Source: Pseudocitrobacter faecalis
GTDB lineage: Bacteria > Pseudomonadota > Gammaproteobacteria > Enterobacterales > Enterobacteriaceae
NCBI GenBank assembly: GCA_003315335.1
Contig: QNRL01000009.1
Location: forward strand, 221,980-285,979
Direction of reading: 5' to 3'
DNA length: 64,000 nt
Positions 1-9,141 of the stretch are shown piece after piece (position 1 is the stretch's first letter; each line of letters opens with the position of its first letter). A model generated the notes under the pieces. It did no database searches, was not told where the DNA came from, and saw only the letters and a program-made list of their open reading frames with translations. Made by a program: the position numbers and the translations under genes.

Positions 1-45
1 TCGCCAGGCGCACGAGCGTAAAGCAAGCTGATTGCTGGTTCAACG

Positions 46-87
46 CCTGTAGGCCGGATAAGACGTTTAAGTTGCATCCGGCACTGA
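46..87. repeat. REP-type palindromic element
   Basis: The sequence has the enterobacterial REP form: GCCGGATAAG, a short spacer, then GCATCCGGC as the opposing arm. It sits outside any gene, next to a hairpin terminator, which is a usual REP position. Confidence 0.75.
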
Positions 88-116
88 AAGCCCGCTTCGC
101 GGGCTTTTTCGTTTTT
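84..116 (+). terminator. Rho-independent terminator of a gene left of the window
   Basis: AAGCCCGC-TTC-GCGGGCTT forms a tight hairpin followed by TTTTTCGTTTTT on the plus strand. The T-run lies on the right, so it best serves a plus-strand gene ending left of the window. Read from the minus strand it could also slow the fimbrial operon, but the T-run there is poor. Confidence 0.75.
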
Positions 117-1182
117 AGTTGTAGTTAATTTTATATAACACCACTGTCTGGAACGGCCCAATTTTTACCGTTTCACCTGCCGCCTGACTGAGTTCTGCCT
201 GATAGTTTTTTTCTCGCACCAACAGGTTTGAGTCGAAACTGGCGAACTCTTTGTAATCGTTATAGGTAAAGAAAGTATTATCTTCCGTATCGCGAATCTT
301 TATTTGTAGCCCATTACTTAACCTCAGTGATGTATCGTTATCCGCCAGTGTTTCTGTGGTGTAGAACGATGAAGAGACCTTAAACGTGTCTGTACATTCT
401 GAATCAGCAATGTTTTTTGTGGTTTTGACCGAGAAGCTGCGGGTTAACGTTTTATGGTTAATTTCCATGTTGTTAAACGTGCCAAAATCGATGGTCTGGT
501 TTTCCGGGTAGATACTGAACTTGACGCTACAGTCCAGAACACGAATCTGATCCAGGCCCGTCACATGATACTTGAGGTTTTTTGCTTCCGGGTTCTGGTT
601 TACGCCGCCAACGCCGTCGAACTGCACCAAAATATAGTCACTGATACTGCTTTTATAATCGTGAGGCGGCATCGTGATTATCTTCACATACAGCCTCATA
701 CGGGCAATAAACGTACGCGAGTAGTGAATGTTATTAACGTCGCCAGAACAAAGATCGTGCTCCCAGCCTGCCGCCTTAATTTGTTCCGGTGTGTAGATAG
801 CAAGCTGTTTATTATCAAGGCATTGATGGGTATCAATGCCGATGCTGCCCTGAGAGGCGTCGTAGTCTACGCCTTCGTAGGTGACGCCAAGCTGATAATA
901 GGGATCGTTGACGGATGTGTAAGGGTTTACCCACGCATAGATATCTTCGTTTCCGAAGTTTGGCGCGGTGCCCGTGTCACAATAAACCGGAATTTTAATA
1001 TCATTACTTTCCCAAATTTTATCACCGGCTTTGGCATTACCAGGCACGGCGAAAGGCTCGATATTGGTAAAGCCTTCCACCGGCCCATTTGAGGTACCCA
1101 AATGACAGTTCACGGCAAAAGCCGATCGCAGCGGAAGCAACGTGGCTAAGGCCAACGCCAGGATAACCAGTATGCGCCTCAT
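115..1182 (-). CDS. yqiI: Fimbrial tip adhesin-like protein, YqiI-like
   Basis: 355 residues, close to the length I recall for E. coli YqiI. Residues 1-23 form a Sec signal peptide ending at SAFA. An N-terminal region of about 190 residues precedes a pilin-like C-terminal part starting near [10 protein letters not shown], the two-domain plan of tip adhesins, and the chain ends in an aromatic beta strand (YKINYN). The start overlaps the chaperone stop as ATGA, so the two are translationally coupled. As last gene of a pilin-chaperone-usher-adhesin operon it probably caps the fimbria and binds a receptor; the ligand is unknown. Confidence 0.75.
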   Translation of the reverse strand: MRRILVILALALATLLPLRSAFAVNCHLGTSNGPVEGFTNIEPFAVPGNAKAGDKIWESNDIKIPVYCDTGTAPNFGNEDIYAWVNPYTSVNDPYYQLGVTYEGVDYDASQGSIGIDTHQCLDNKQLAIYTPEQIKAAGWEHDLCSGDVNNIHYSRTFIARMRLYVKIITMPPHDYKSSISDYILVQFDGVGGVNQNPEAKNLKYHVTGLDQIRVLDCSVKFSIYPENQTIDFGTFNNMEINHKTLTRSFSVKTTKNIADSECTDTFKVSSSFYTTETLADNDTSLRLSNGLQIKIRDTEDNTFFTYNDYKEFASFDSNLLVREKNYQAELSQAAGETVKIGPFQTVVLYKINYN

Positions 1183-1913
1183 TGTTTTTTCTCCGGTGGC
1201 GCTTTGACGTCACAGTGAGCATTACAGCGGACATTGAGCATGCGTAGCCCACCGTAGTCGTCAATATAGCCCAACATAAACACGTTTCCTGTATAACGAT
1301 TCGCATTGAGCGTTTGCGAGCCAAAGGGTGAAAGCATCGTGCTTTCATATCCGGGGAATACGGCTTTATCGTCTTTGCCAAAGAAGGCCAGGGTGATGTA
1401 GTAGGGAGTAGGGTTTTTGACCAGCAGCGAACTCCCTTGTTGAGATGCGGTGATTTGCTGCTCAATTTTCGCATCAGGCGATTTTTTTAGGCCCACTGGC
1501 CGCCAGAACAGTTTAAGTTTTGACTGTAATGCCAACTGCAAAACCGCATGGTTATCGTTATTTTCCGGGACGGGCGGAATTTCACGCACGTTGAAGTAAA
1601 AGAGAGACTCGCGGTCAGTGGGCAGAGTGCTGGCTTTACTTTGTTTAACAATACGAACCTGACTTATTGCCCCGGGTTCCAGGCGCTGAATGGGGGGCAA
1701 TGCCGCAATGGCACTGTCATCTTTTTGGCCATGCTCGTTTTCAATCCAGGAGTAGGCGAGGTAGGGCTGTGATTTGCTTTGATTCTCCAGTTTCAGGCTG
1801 CTGGCCTTCTCATCCGCATGAAAGATAACGCGGGTTCTGTCAGGTAAAACGGCTGCATGGCTTGTTAATGGCAGTAGTACACAGAGAAGGGGGAGTACTT
1901 TAGAAAGTGTCAT
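1179..1913 (-). CDS. yqiH: Periplasmic fimbrial chaperone, YqiH-like
   Basis: 244 residues with a signal peptide ending SHAA. The body is the two-domain immunoglobulin-like fold of PapD-type chaperones: [16 protein letters not shown] gives the first strands, the [10 protein letters not shown] stretch is where subunit-contact residues lie, and [10 protein letters not shown] is the conserved segment before the inter-domain hinge. It should hold pilin subunits in the periplasm and pass them to the neighbouring usher. It lies 13 nt after the usher stop and overlaps the adhesin by 4 nt. Confidence 0.88.
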   Translation of the reverse strand: MTLSKVLPLLCVLLPLTSHAAVLPDRTRVIFHADEKASSLKLENQSKSQPYLAYSWIENEHGQKDDSAIAALPPIQRLEPGAISQVRIVKQSKASTLPTDRESLFYFNVREIPPVPENNDNHAVLQLALQSKLKLFWRPVGLKKSPDAKIEQQITASQQGSSLLVKNPTPYYITLAFFGKDDKAVFPGYESTMLSPFGSQTLNANRYTGNVFMLGYIDDYGGLRMLNVRCNAHCDVKAPPEKKQ

Positions 1914-1926
1914 TTCTCATCCTTAA

Positions 1927-4383
1927 TTAATGACAAGGTAAAATAAGCTGCTGTGCGACGGATTCCAGGGATGCTGGCAGTTTAATCGTGCAGCGGTTCT
2001 CTTTGCCCCACTGTACGTTAAACGTCTGGCCGCCTTTGACGCCGCTCAGCCAGGCGTGTCCCTCTTCGCTCACCATGCCAACGTCGATATTTTTATCACT
2101 CAGATAAACCACCGCGCCCAGTGGCGGCACGCCGTTGTCTGCCGTATGGATGATGACAGAAAGATCTTTACCGGCGCGCGATACCAGCGATTTATAGCCG
2201 ATAGCACCTTCCGTCCAGGCCTGACGCATAATATTTTCGTCAACCGTAACGCCATCAGGCAGGTTATTCATATTGACGGCAATGGTCGCAGGTGAATAAC
2301 TGGAGATCATGGGGACAACCGTGTTGCCCAGCCAGTTGGTTTCGTTGAGCTCGCCCTGTACCGGGATGCCCGCAACGCCGTCGGCGTCGATCATAATTCT
2401 GGGCTCATTGCCAAAACTACGGCGATGCCATGCGAAACCCTGCCGTGTTGCCGTCATTGAACCCGTCCAACTGGCGCTGACCGAGCGGTAATCACTGGCG
2501 TTATAACTGCCCGAAAGTTGCAAATCGCCCACTGAGGTAATGTGCTGAAGATTACCGCGGAACTGCGCGCCGTTATCGGGTTTATCTGACTCAATGCCTG
2601 CCGATACACCCCAGGTGTCACGTGCGCTGGAGGAGTCATTCCAGCTCACCATATGGCTGGTGGTATTGCTACTGTGCATGTCGTAGTTAAGACGACGGCC
2701 AAAATCGAACGGGATGGAGAGCGACATATAAAACTGGTTATCGCTACCGCGCTCTTCGTAATGTGTCGTGCTCCAGGATGTTGAGAGTGTGAGTCCTTTC
2801 CAGCTTCCAATATCGAAGTTAAACCCGGCCGTGAGGTTGGCGGTGGTTGATGTATCGCCATCCCACCACTCCTGACGCAAACCACTTAAATAAAGATTCA
2901 GATTGAGCGGATCAATGGGTTGGTTGAACGAAATGCTGAGTGTCTGTTTTTCGTCCTGGGTATCGGCGTCGTGATATTGATGATCAACAAAGTTGGCATA
3001 GCTATGAAATTCACGTTCGGAAAAGCGGTAGGCTGCCAGTGACACCTGGCTGTCGGTGGCATCAAAGCGCTTGCTGTAGTTCAGGCGGTAGCTACGGCCC
3101 CGTTCCTGATGGCCATCTTCAAAGGTACTGCTTGCATGGGTAATATCAAAAGAAACCGCTCCCAGCCAGCGCATATTTTGGCCAATACCAACGGCAATTG
3201 AGCGGTAATCGCTGCCAGCCGCCAGAATGCCTCCGTAGAGTGAGGTGTCTGAAAGCATGCCCCATGAGGCTTCGCTACTAATGAAAGTATCGTTTACAAC
3301 ATGGTGAGAGATATCAGGGCGAGCGCGCCCGGCGGCCACTTTATAGCGCACCTGGCCTTCACGCGTCAGGAAAGGCGTGGCGGCTGCGGAAACCTGGAAA
3401 CTGTTCACGCGGCCATCCTCCTCCTGCACTTTTACGTCCAGCGTTCCTTGTACCGACTGGTTGAGGTCGCTTATCAGGAACGGCCCTGGCGCAACTTTGG
3501 TTTGATAAATCACGCGCCCGGCATGGCTGACCGTGACCGTCGCATTCGTTTGGGCGATGCCGCTGATTTGCGGCGCGTAGCCGCGTAGCTCCCAGGGCAA
3601 CATACGATCGTCGCTGGCGATAGCCGCACCATTATAGGAGAAGGCGTCAAAAACATTCGAACTGAAGTCAGTTTCGCCGAGGGTTAACTTAGCGCCCAGC
3701 GAGGGGAGCGGGCGAAACAGATAGGTTCTGGAGATGCTACGTGTGGTTTGCGCGCTGCCACTACTCTGCGTTTGGCTGATTTGATAGTCGCTACGTAAGC
3801 GCCATGCGCCGAGATTCGCCCCGGCGGTGCCATAGCTATTATAATTTTCACTGTGCTCACCGTGATTTGGGCGATAGGTGCTGGCAAATAAGTTGTAGTC
3901 CAGCAGCAGGCCTGCGACTCCGTTATCCCACGTTGCAGGCGGCATCCACGTATCGGAGCGCCACGCGAGCATAGCCTGAGGAATCACGATGTCCAGATTC
4001 TGGGTCGCTCTGTCCAGTTTGAATGTGATATCGGGTTGTGTAGTGAAATCGAGGCAATTGTCCTTAATCGCAAACGTATTACGGATATCTTCTTTTAACC
4101 CTAACTGGTCAGCGAGATCGACAGGAATGCAAACCGCTACGGTTTCTTTCTGTTTTTTCCAGCTAAGCTGACGGCCAGAAGAAATAAGGTTTTTATTCAC
4201 CGTGACGGAAACAAAATAATCTCCCGCAGCGATGGCAGATTTATCTTTGAATTGAGAAAAATCAACGCCATCGCGCATGGTTTTATCCAGCACGTTTAAA
4301 TTAAATTCCACAGCATGGACGGGGAGTGTCAGTAATAACCCACAGCCAGCGGCGAGAAGCTTGCAATTATCCATGGTATCCAT
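1927..4383 (-). CDS. yqiG: Outer-membrane fimbrial usher, YqiG-like
   Basis: 818 residues, normal for an FimD/PapC-type usher. A signal peptide ends near VHAVEFN, followed by the N-terminal chaperone-binding domain with two cysteines (about residues 84 and 109), the 24-strand barrel with its plug, and C-terminal domains ending in a Cys-bounded segment (RCTIKLP to LPCH). It forms the outer-membrane pore through which subunits are polymerised. The first ATG is used here; a second lies three codons later, and no strong ribosome-binding site decides between them. A hairpin separates it from the pilin gene upstream. Confidence 0.9.
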   Translation of the reverse strand: MDTMDNCKLLAAGCGLLLTLPVHAVEFNLNVLDKTMRDGVDFSQFKDKSAIAAGDYFVSVTVNKNLISSGRQLSWKKQKETVAVCIPVDLADQLGLKEDIRNTFAIKDNCLDFTTQPDITFKLDRATQNLDIVIPQAMLAWRSDTWMPPATWDNGVAGLLLDYNLFASTYRPNHGEHSENYNSYGTAGANLGAWRLRSDYQISQTQSSGSAQTTRSISRTYLFRPLPSLGAKLTLGETDFSSNVFDAFSYNGAAIASDDRMLPWELRGYAPQISGIAQTNATVTVSHAGRVIYQTKVAPGPFLISDLNQSVQGTLDVKVQEEDGRVNSFQVSAAATPFLTREGQVRYKVAAGRARPDISHHVVNDTFISSEASWGMLSDTSLYGGILAAGSDYRSIAVGIGQNMRWLGAVSFDITHASSTFEDGHQERGRSYRLNYSKRFDATDSQVSLAAYRFSEREFHSYANFVDHQYHDADTQDEKQTLSISFNQPIDPLNLNLYLSGLRQEWWDGDTSTTANLTAGFNFDIGSWKGLTLSTSWSTTHYEERGSDNQFYMSLSIPFDFGRRLNYDMHSSNTTSHMVSWNDSSSARDTWGVSAGIESDKPDNGAQFRGNLQHITSVGDLQLSGSYNASDYRSVSASWTGSMTATRQGFAWHRRSFGNEPRIMIDADGVAGIPVQGELNETNWLGNTVVPMISSYSPATIAVNMNNLPDGVTVDENIMRQAWTEGAIGYKSLVSRAGKDLSVIIHTADNGVPPLGAVVYLSDKNIDVGMVSEEGHAWLSGVKGGQTFNVQWGKENRCTIKLPASLESVAQQLILPCH

Positions 4384-4405
4384 ACCCGGGCATATGCAAA
4401 GAAGG

Positions 4406-4438
4406 AAGAACGGGTGGCCATCATGGCCACCGATGTTC
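4406..4438 (-). terminator. Hairpin attenuator between pilin and usher genes
   Basis: GGTGGCCAT-C-ATGGCCACC is a perfect 9-bp palindrome, extended outward by AAGAAC/GTTCTT. On the minus strand it lies immediately after the pilin stop codon and is followed by a pyrimidine-rich stretch (CGTTCTTCC), not a clean T-run. It may end part of transcription or protect the pilin message 3' end. Confidence 0.6.
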
Positions 4439-5005
4439 TTAGTTATAGATTAACGTGTAGTTTGCGGTGGCGGTTACGCCGCCAGCGGTGACAGTATTCG
4501 CGCCAATTTTTTCCATCCAGGCCTGAAACGGCAGGATTTGGGTCGCAGAGTCTGGGTTCAGCGCGAGTTCTTTTGCGGTACCCAGAGTAATATTCGCACC
4601 AGTGGAATCCATTAAGCGAACGCCGACATTGCTTGCGCCACCAGCAAAGGTGTTACTGAGCAGACCCGGATTGCTGGCGACAACGTTACTACTGGTGAAG
4701 GTCACTTTCACTTTAGAAAGGGGTTGGCCCTTACCATCATCAGAGCTGGGCAGTGCGCAGTTCTCCAGCGTAATGCTTGAATCTTTGGCTTCAGAGTGGG
4801 TATTGGCGTTAATGAAGGTATCCGTCACTTCACCGAGATCGACTTTTTTATCGATATCGTCAGCTTTAATAGAGCACGGCGCGCTGATGACCAGCCCGGT
4901 AAAGGTGATTTTGCCGCCACCGCCATCAATATCATCTGCCAGGGCATACCCTGAGGCGAGTACAGAAATGGCTAACGCCAGCAGCGTTTTCTTTCCTGAA
5001 TTCAT
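4439..5005 (-). CDS. ygiL: Major fimbrial subunit (type 1 pilin family), YgiL-like
   Basis: 188 residues. A signal peptide (MNSGKKTLLALAISVLASG, cleaved after ALA) precedes a FimA-type domain with the usual Cys pair (APCSIK and ENCALP), the G-rich start GGGKITFTG, and the C-terminal donor strand TATANYTLIYN with penultimate tyrosine. It is first in the operon and followed by a hairpin, as expected for the most abundant subunit. The AT-rich region upstream probably carries the promoter. The symbol rests on operon layout and position beside zupT, as in K-12; I have not aligned the protein. Confidence 0.8.
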   Translation of the reverse strand: MNSGKKTLLALAISVLASGYALADDIDGGGGKITFTGLVISAPCSIKADDIDKKVDLGEVTDTFINANTHSEAKDSSITLENCALPSSDDGKGQPLSKVKVTFTSSNVVASNPGLLSNTFAGGASNVGVRLMDSTGANITLGTAKELALNPDSATQILPFQAWMEKIGANTVTAGGVTATANYTLIYN

Positions 5006-5340
5006 GTGATATATCCTTTAAAATTAAATGCAAACGTTATTTTTGAATAATATAAAGTCGGATTATATCTGAAGGGAAGTAATGGTGGTTTTAGTTAAAT
5101 TACAATCAATCGGCAGTTGAAGTTAAATAATTTGCTCAGAATAATATTTTTTAATTTAATTATTGATGCGGTGATTGTATTTTAATTTTTATGCAATATT
5201 AAGCCGGGTGAACAATAGGGTTAGATATCATAATAATCAATGATCTATATGTTTTTTTTAGGAATGTATTTAGTCTCAAATTGTAATGCTATCGGATTAG
5301 TTATACGCCGTACTGCTGCCAGCCATACGGCGTAAACCAT
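5006..5340. other. AT-rich intergenic region with the fimbrial promoter
   Basis: 335 nt, strongly AT-rich compared with its surroundings, as often seen at H-NS-silenced fimbrial promoters. No gene, long inverted repeat or riboswitch fold is evident. In E. coli ribB and yqiC (ubiK) lie between these flanking genes; neither is here. A short hairpin near 5303-5334 (ACGCCGTA/TACGGCGT) lies just past the zupT stop but has no T-run. Confidence 0.6.
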
Positions 5341-6114
5341 TTAACCTAACCCAATCGATTGTAACAGAACCAAACTGAGCCCCATCACCGACATGCCGCA
5401 CAGCACGCCATAGCTGGGGTTATTATTGGGGTCTATCTCTTTTGCCAGCGGCATCAGTTCATCGACGGAGAGGGCGACCATAATACCAGCCACTGCCGCC
5501 ATAATCGCTGCCATCACCACTGGCGACACCAGGCTACCCAGGATCAACCATGCCAGTACGCCGCCAAGAATTTCCGCCATGCCGGAGATGCCAGCCCAGA
5601 ACACGGCCTTGCGTTTTGAGCCTGTAGCTGCGTAGATCGGCCCGGAAACCGCTAACCCTTCAGGAATATTGTGTAATGCCACGGCGAAGGCGATGCCGAA
5701 ACCCAGCTCCAGGTTGCTGCTTGCCGTGACAAACGTCGCGATGCCTTCAGGAAAATTGTGCAGGCTAATCCCAAGCGTCAGCAGGATTGCGGTACGTCGA
5801 AGATTGGGCGGAAGAGGCTTAACATCAGCGGGAACCAGATCCTGCGGATGTGCGTGCGGCAACATGCGGTCGAGCGCAAAATAGCCAAGTAGCCCGACGA
5901 CAAACATGCCGTAGCCCAGAACAGGGGACATTCCTTCGGCATCCAGTGCGGCAGGAAGCATCTCCATCAGTGAAATCAGCAGCATAATGCCTGCCGCGAA
6001 GCCAAGGGAAAAGGCCAGAACGCGGTTAGAGGGTTTTTGACCAATAACACCCAGAACTGCGCCAATAAACGTGGCGGCACCTGCTAACAACGTCAGAATA
6101 AGGGGGACTGACAT
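5341..6114 (-). CDS. zupT: ZIP-family metal transporter ZupT
   Basis: 257 residues, the E. coli ZupT length. About eight membrane segments are visible. The two metal-binding motifs of ZIP proteins, [10 protein letters not shown] and [10 protein letters not shown], lie in the fourth and fifth segments, and a histidine-containing loop (LPHAHPQD) precedes them. E. coli ZupT imports zinc and also iron, manganese and cobalt into the cytoplasm. The start has a good ribosome-binding site (AAGGAG). A perfect Fur-box sequence lies just upstream, suggesting iron-dependent control. Confidence 0.96.
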   Translation of the reverse strand: MSVPLILTLLAGAATFIGAVLGVIGQKPSNRVLAFSLGFAAGIMLLISLMEMLPAALDAEGMSPVLGYGMFVVGLLGYFALDRMLPHAHPQDLVPADVKPLPPNLRRTAILLTLGISLHNFPEGIATFVTASSNLELGFGIAFAVALHNIPEGLAVSGPIYAATGSKRKAVFWAGISGMAEILGGVLAWLILGSLVSPVVMAAIMAAVAGIMVALSVDELMPLAKEIDPNNNPSYGVLCGMSVMGLSLVLLQSIGLG

Positions 6115-6127
6115 CGCTCACTCCTTA

Positions 6128-6142
6128 TGATAATGATTATCA
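6128..6142. promoter_or_regulatory. Perfect Fur box upstream of zupT
   Basis: TGATAAT-G-ATTATCA matches the 7-1-7 Fur consensus at all 14 arm positions. It begins 13 nt upstream of the zupT start codon and abuts the ribosome-binding site, a place where bound repressor would block transcription. The divergent ygiD starts about 170 nt away. Confidence 0.75.
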
Positions 6143-6308
6143 TTTATATTATTAGAGATTGTCATCCATTACGAGAGGCGCATTGCTTCTTTACGTCACC
6201 TTACATTCAAAATTTCTGAAGATCTTCATCATGGTTATCTGAGTTCCTCCTCCAGAATTCCAGGTTAAGGTGTTGCTATCAGAAAATACCTCTACAAAGG
6301 ATAACATC

Positions 6309-7097
6309 ATGTCTCGTACCCGAATGCCAGCGTTGTTTTTAGGTCACGGCAGCCCAATGAACGTGCTGGAGGACAACATCTATACCCGTACCTGGCAGCA
6401 TCTGGGCGAGACATTGCCTCGTCCAAAAGCCATTGTGGTGATTTCAGCTCACTGGTTCACCCGTGGCACCGGCGTGACGGCTATGGAAACGCCGAAAACG
6501 ATCCATGATTTTGGCGGCTTCCCGCAGGCGCTCTATGACATTCATTATCCGGCACCGGGGTCTCCGGCGCTGGCGCAGAGGCTGGTCGAGTTACTGTCGC
6601 CGGTACCTGTCACGCTGGATAACGAAGCGTGGGGCTTTGACCATGGCTCGTGGGGCGTGCTGATCAAAATGTACCCGAATGCAGACATTCCGATGGTGCA
6701 GTTGAGTATCGACAGCACTAAACCGGCGGCGTGGCATATGGAGATGGGGCGTAAGCTTGCCAGTCTGCGCGATGAGGGGATTATGCTGGTGGCCAGCGGC
6801 AACGTGGTGCATAACCTGCGAACCGCCAAATGGCATGGTGATGGCACGCCATATCCGTGGGCATCATCCTTTAATGAGTATGTGAAAGCGAATCTGAGCT
6901 GGAAAGGGCCAGTGGCTGCGCATCCGCTGGTGAACTATCTGGAGCACGAAGGGGGCGCGTTATCGAATCCGACGCCGGATCATTTCCTGCCTCTGCTGTA
7001 TGTTTTGGGCGCATGGGATGGCGAAGAGCCGATTTCGATCCCGGTAGACGGGCTGGAAATGGGAAGCTTAAGTATGCTGTCGGTGCAGATCGGATAG
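6309..7097 (+). CDS. ygiD: Extradiol ring-cleavage dioxygenase, YgiD (4,5-DOPA dioxygenase family)
   Basis: 262 residues from the ATG at 6309, chosen because AAGGA lies 7 nt upstream; an in-frame ATG at 6270 has no such site. The LigB-type family is shown by FLGHGSPM, VISAHWFTRG and ASGNVVHNL, which carry the metal-binding histidines. E. coli YgiD opens the ring of L-DOPA in vitro; its natural substrate is unsettled. It stands alone and is divergent from zupT, as in E. coli. Confidence 0.93.
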   Translation: MSRTRMPALFLGHGSPMNVLEDNIYTRTWQHLGETLPRPKAIVVISAHWFTRGTGVTAMETPKTIHDFGGFPQALYDIHYPAPGSPALAQRLVELLSPVPVTLDNEAWGFDHGSWGVLIKMYPNADIPMVQLSIDSTKPAAWHMEMGRKLASLRDEGIMLVASGNVVHNLRTAKWHGDGTPYPWASSFNEYVKANLSWKGPVAAHPLVNYLEHEGGALSNPTPDHFLPLLYVLGAWDGEEPISIPVDGLEMGSLSMLSVQIG

Positions 7098-7099
7098 CA

Positions 7100-7126
7100 G
7101 AAAAAAGCCCGGCGTCGCCGGGCTTC
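7100..7126 (-). terminator. Rho-independent terminator of ygiBC
   Basis: On the minus strand AAGCCCGGC-GAC-GCCGGGCTT is followed by six Ts, a strong intrinsic terminator just past the ygiC stop. It also lies directly after the convergent ygiD and may stop both. Confidence 0.85.
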
Positions 7127-7133
7127 AGGAGTC

Positions 7134-8294
7134 TTACTCGACAAAAATATGCGGATAGAAGCGGGAAAGATCCTGGGTGATCAGCGCGCGGTCTTCGCGA
7201 ACGCCGATCCCCGCGGGTTGATCGTTGATAAGCCAGCTGCCAATCAGCGTATAGCTGTCGCCAAATTTCGGCAGCGGATGGAACTGCTGCACGATCATGC
7301 CTTCTTCGCCATAAGGGCCGTCAACTTCTTCCAGCGTTTTGCCATTCTCAATGATCGAGATGTTAGCGCCTTCGCGTGAGAAGATCGGTTTCACCACGTA
7401 TTTGTCCATTTGCGGATGATCGTCTTCGGCAAAATAAGCGGGCAGCAAATTCGGGTGATCCGGGAACATTTCCCACAGCAGCGGCAGCAGCGCTTTGTTG
7501 GAAATAATGCTCTTCCATGCCGGTTCCAGCCAGCGTACACCCGCGTCTTCCAGCTTGGTTGAAAACATCTCGCGCAGCATGTACTCCCACGGATAGAGCT
7601 TGAAGAGATTGCCGATAACCTGATCCTGAAGATCGGTAAACTGACCTTTTTCACCCAGGCCAATATCGTCGATATAAAGGAATTCGGTGGCCACTTCCGC
7701 TTCTGCCGCGCAGTCCTGCAGATATTGCACGGTTCCGCGATCTTCCACGGTATCGCGACAGCAGGTCAGGTGAAGTAGCTGAAAACCGTGCTGCTCACGC
7801 AATTCGGTGAAGCGCGCGATGATCTTTTCTTGCAGGCTGTTGAACTGATCGCTGCCTTCCGGCAGGTTACCGGAATTGAGCTGATCTTCCAGCCAGATCC
7901 ACTGGAAGAACGCGGCTTCGTACAGTGAGGTTGGCGTATCGGCGTTGTTCTCAAGCAGCTTCGGCTCGCCCACGCCGTCCCACGCCAGATCCATGCGTGA
8001 ATAGAGCGAAGGTTGATGCGTCAGCCAGGACTGACGCACAAAGCCCCAGGTGTGTTTGGGAATGCGGAATTTGGTCATCAGCTCATCGCTGGCGACCACG
8101 CGCTCGACCACTTTTAAACACATCTGATGCAGTTCGGCGGTGACCTCTTCCAGTTTTTCAACCTGCGCCAAAGTCAGCTTGTAATAGGCTTCCTCGCTCC
8201 AGTACGGCTCGCCATACATGGTGTGAAAGTTAAAGCCATATTCGGTAGCCTTTTCACGCCAGTCCGGGCGCTCTGTAATACTGATTCTTTCCAT
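7134..8294 (-). CDS. ygiC: ATP-grasp ligase, glutathionylspermidine synthase-like YgiC
   Basis: 386 residues, the usual YgiC length. It matches the C-terminal synthetase domain of Gsp: [20 protein letters not shown] near residue 105 and the ATP-grasp segment [16 protein letters not shown] near residue 290, but it lacks an amidase domain. It probably forms an amide bond on a peptide or polyamine substrate; E. coli YgiC has no proven glutathionylspermidine activity to my knowledge. It lies 5 nt after ygiB and shares its operon. The paralogous full-length gsp lies about 40 kb away in this window. Confidence 0.93.
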   Translation of the reverse strand: MERISITERPDWREKATEYGFNFHTMYGEPYWSEEAYYKLTLAQVEKLEEVTAELHQMCLKVVERVVASDELMTKFRIPKHTWGFVRQSWLTHQPSLYSRMDLAWDGVGEPKLLENNADTPTSLYEAAFFQWIWLEDQLNSGNLPEGSDQFNSLQEKIIARFTELREQHGFQLLHLTCCRDTVEDRGTVQYLQDCAAEAEVATEFLYIDDIGLGEKGQFTDLQDQVIGNLFKLYPWEYMLREMFSTKLEDAGVRWLEPAWKSIISNKALLPLLWEMFPDHPNLLPAYFAEDDHPQMDKYVVKPIFSREGANISIIENGKTLEEVDGPYGEEGMIVQQFHPLPKFGDSYTLIGSWLINDQPAGIGVREDRALITQDLSRFYPHIFVE

Positions 8295-8299
8295 GAGAC

Positions 8300-8971
8300 T
8301 TAGCCGCCCATTGAGCGAGAAGAGGTGCCGGACGCGCTGCTACGCTGCATTGTCGCTTGTTTAGCGACAGACTCGCCAAACCCACCACGAGTGACCGTGC
8401 TGGTGGTCGCCGGTTTTGGCGCCATTGCGGTTTTCGGTACCGTCATGGTGCGGCCTGGCTGTGCGGCTCCGTAGTTTTTGCCGCTGGCGTCGGTGTATTT
8501 ACCATATGCCGGGCTGGACGGGTTTTTAGAGGTGAACACCGGTTGCTGCTGGAAGCCCGCACCGCCGCTCATCATACGACCCATCATGTAACCGGCCATC
8601 AACGGCATCCAGAAGCTGCCGCTGCTTTGCGCCTGTGCCTGGTTTTCTGGCGCAACACCTGCCTGAGCTGGCGTTTGCTGACACTGACCTTCACCAAATT
8701 CCGCGACGCAATCTTCACGCGTGGCATATTTCGGCGCAGTACGTTCCGCTTCTTTCTGTGCGTTATTAAAGGCAGTGGTGCATTCCGCACTTTTCCCCGG
8801 GTTGGCGGCCGAGCAGTCGTCCGCGTTTTGATACAGAGTGACCGTTTCGTCGCTTTGTTCACAGCCCGCCAGCATAAAAACGGCGGTGACGGCGAAAGCA
8901 ACCGGTGTTAAATGGCGTGCACTCCAGCTTTTGCGAAAAGCGGCGTGCTTAATATTATTTGTCCGTTTCAT
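8300..8971 (-). CDS. ygiB: Predicted lipoprotein YgiB (DUF1190)
   Basis: 223 residues, identical in length to E. coli YgiB. The N-terminus is basic ([16 protein letters not shown]), then a hydrophobic stretch ends in the lipobox LAGC at about residue 36. The middle has [18 protein letters not shown] with paired cysteines, and the C-terminus is low-complexity, rich in Ser, Thr and Gly. It is probably an envelope lipoprotein; its function is unknown. It is cotranscribed with ygiC and lies next to tolC, as in E. coli. Confidence 0.93.
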   Translation of the reverse strand: MKRTNNIKHAAFRKSWSARHLTPVAFAVTAVFMLAGCEQSDETVTLYQNADDCSAANPGKSAECTTAFNNAQKEAERTAPKYATREDCVAEFGEGQCQQTPAQAGVAPENQAQAQSSGSFWMPLMAGYMMGRMMSGGAGFQQQPVFTSKNPSSPAYGKYTDASGKNYGAAQPGRTMTVPKTAMAPKPATTSTVTRGGFGESVAKQATMQRSSASGTSSRSMGG

Positions 8972-9094
8972 CGTTATCTTCCTGGACCCAGTGGTAGAGC
9001 ATTAGCGCTCAGGATAGTGGATGACTGGTTGAAAATGAAGCGAGAAGGGGAAGAAACAGGGGGATCTTTACGTTGCCTTACGTTCTGCGCAATG

Positions 9095-9127
9095 TAAAAC
9101 GCCACGCGTGTTCGGCGTGGCGTTTTT
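9095..9127. terminator. Bidirectional terminator after tolC
   Basis: AAACGCCACGC and GCGTGGCGTTT pair across a 7-nt loop. T-runs exist on both strands (GTTTTT on plus, GTTTTA on minus). It lies 15 nt past the tolC stop. Confidence 0.8.
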
Positions 9128-9141
9128 ATACGGCGTTGAGC

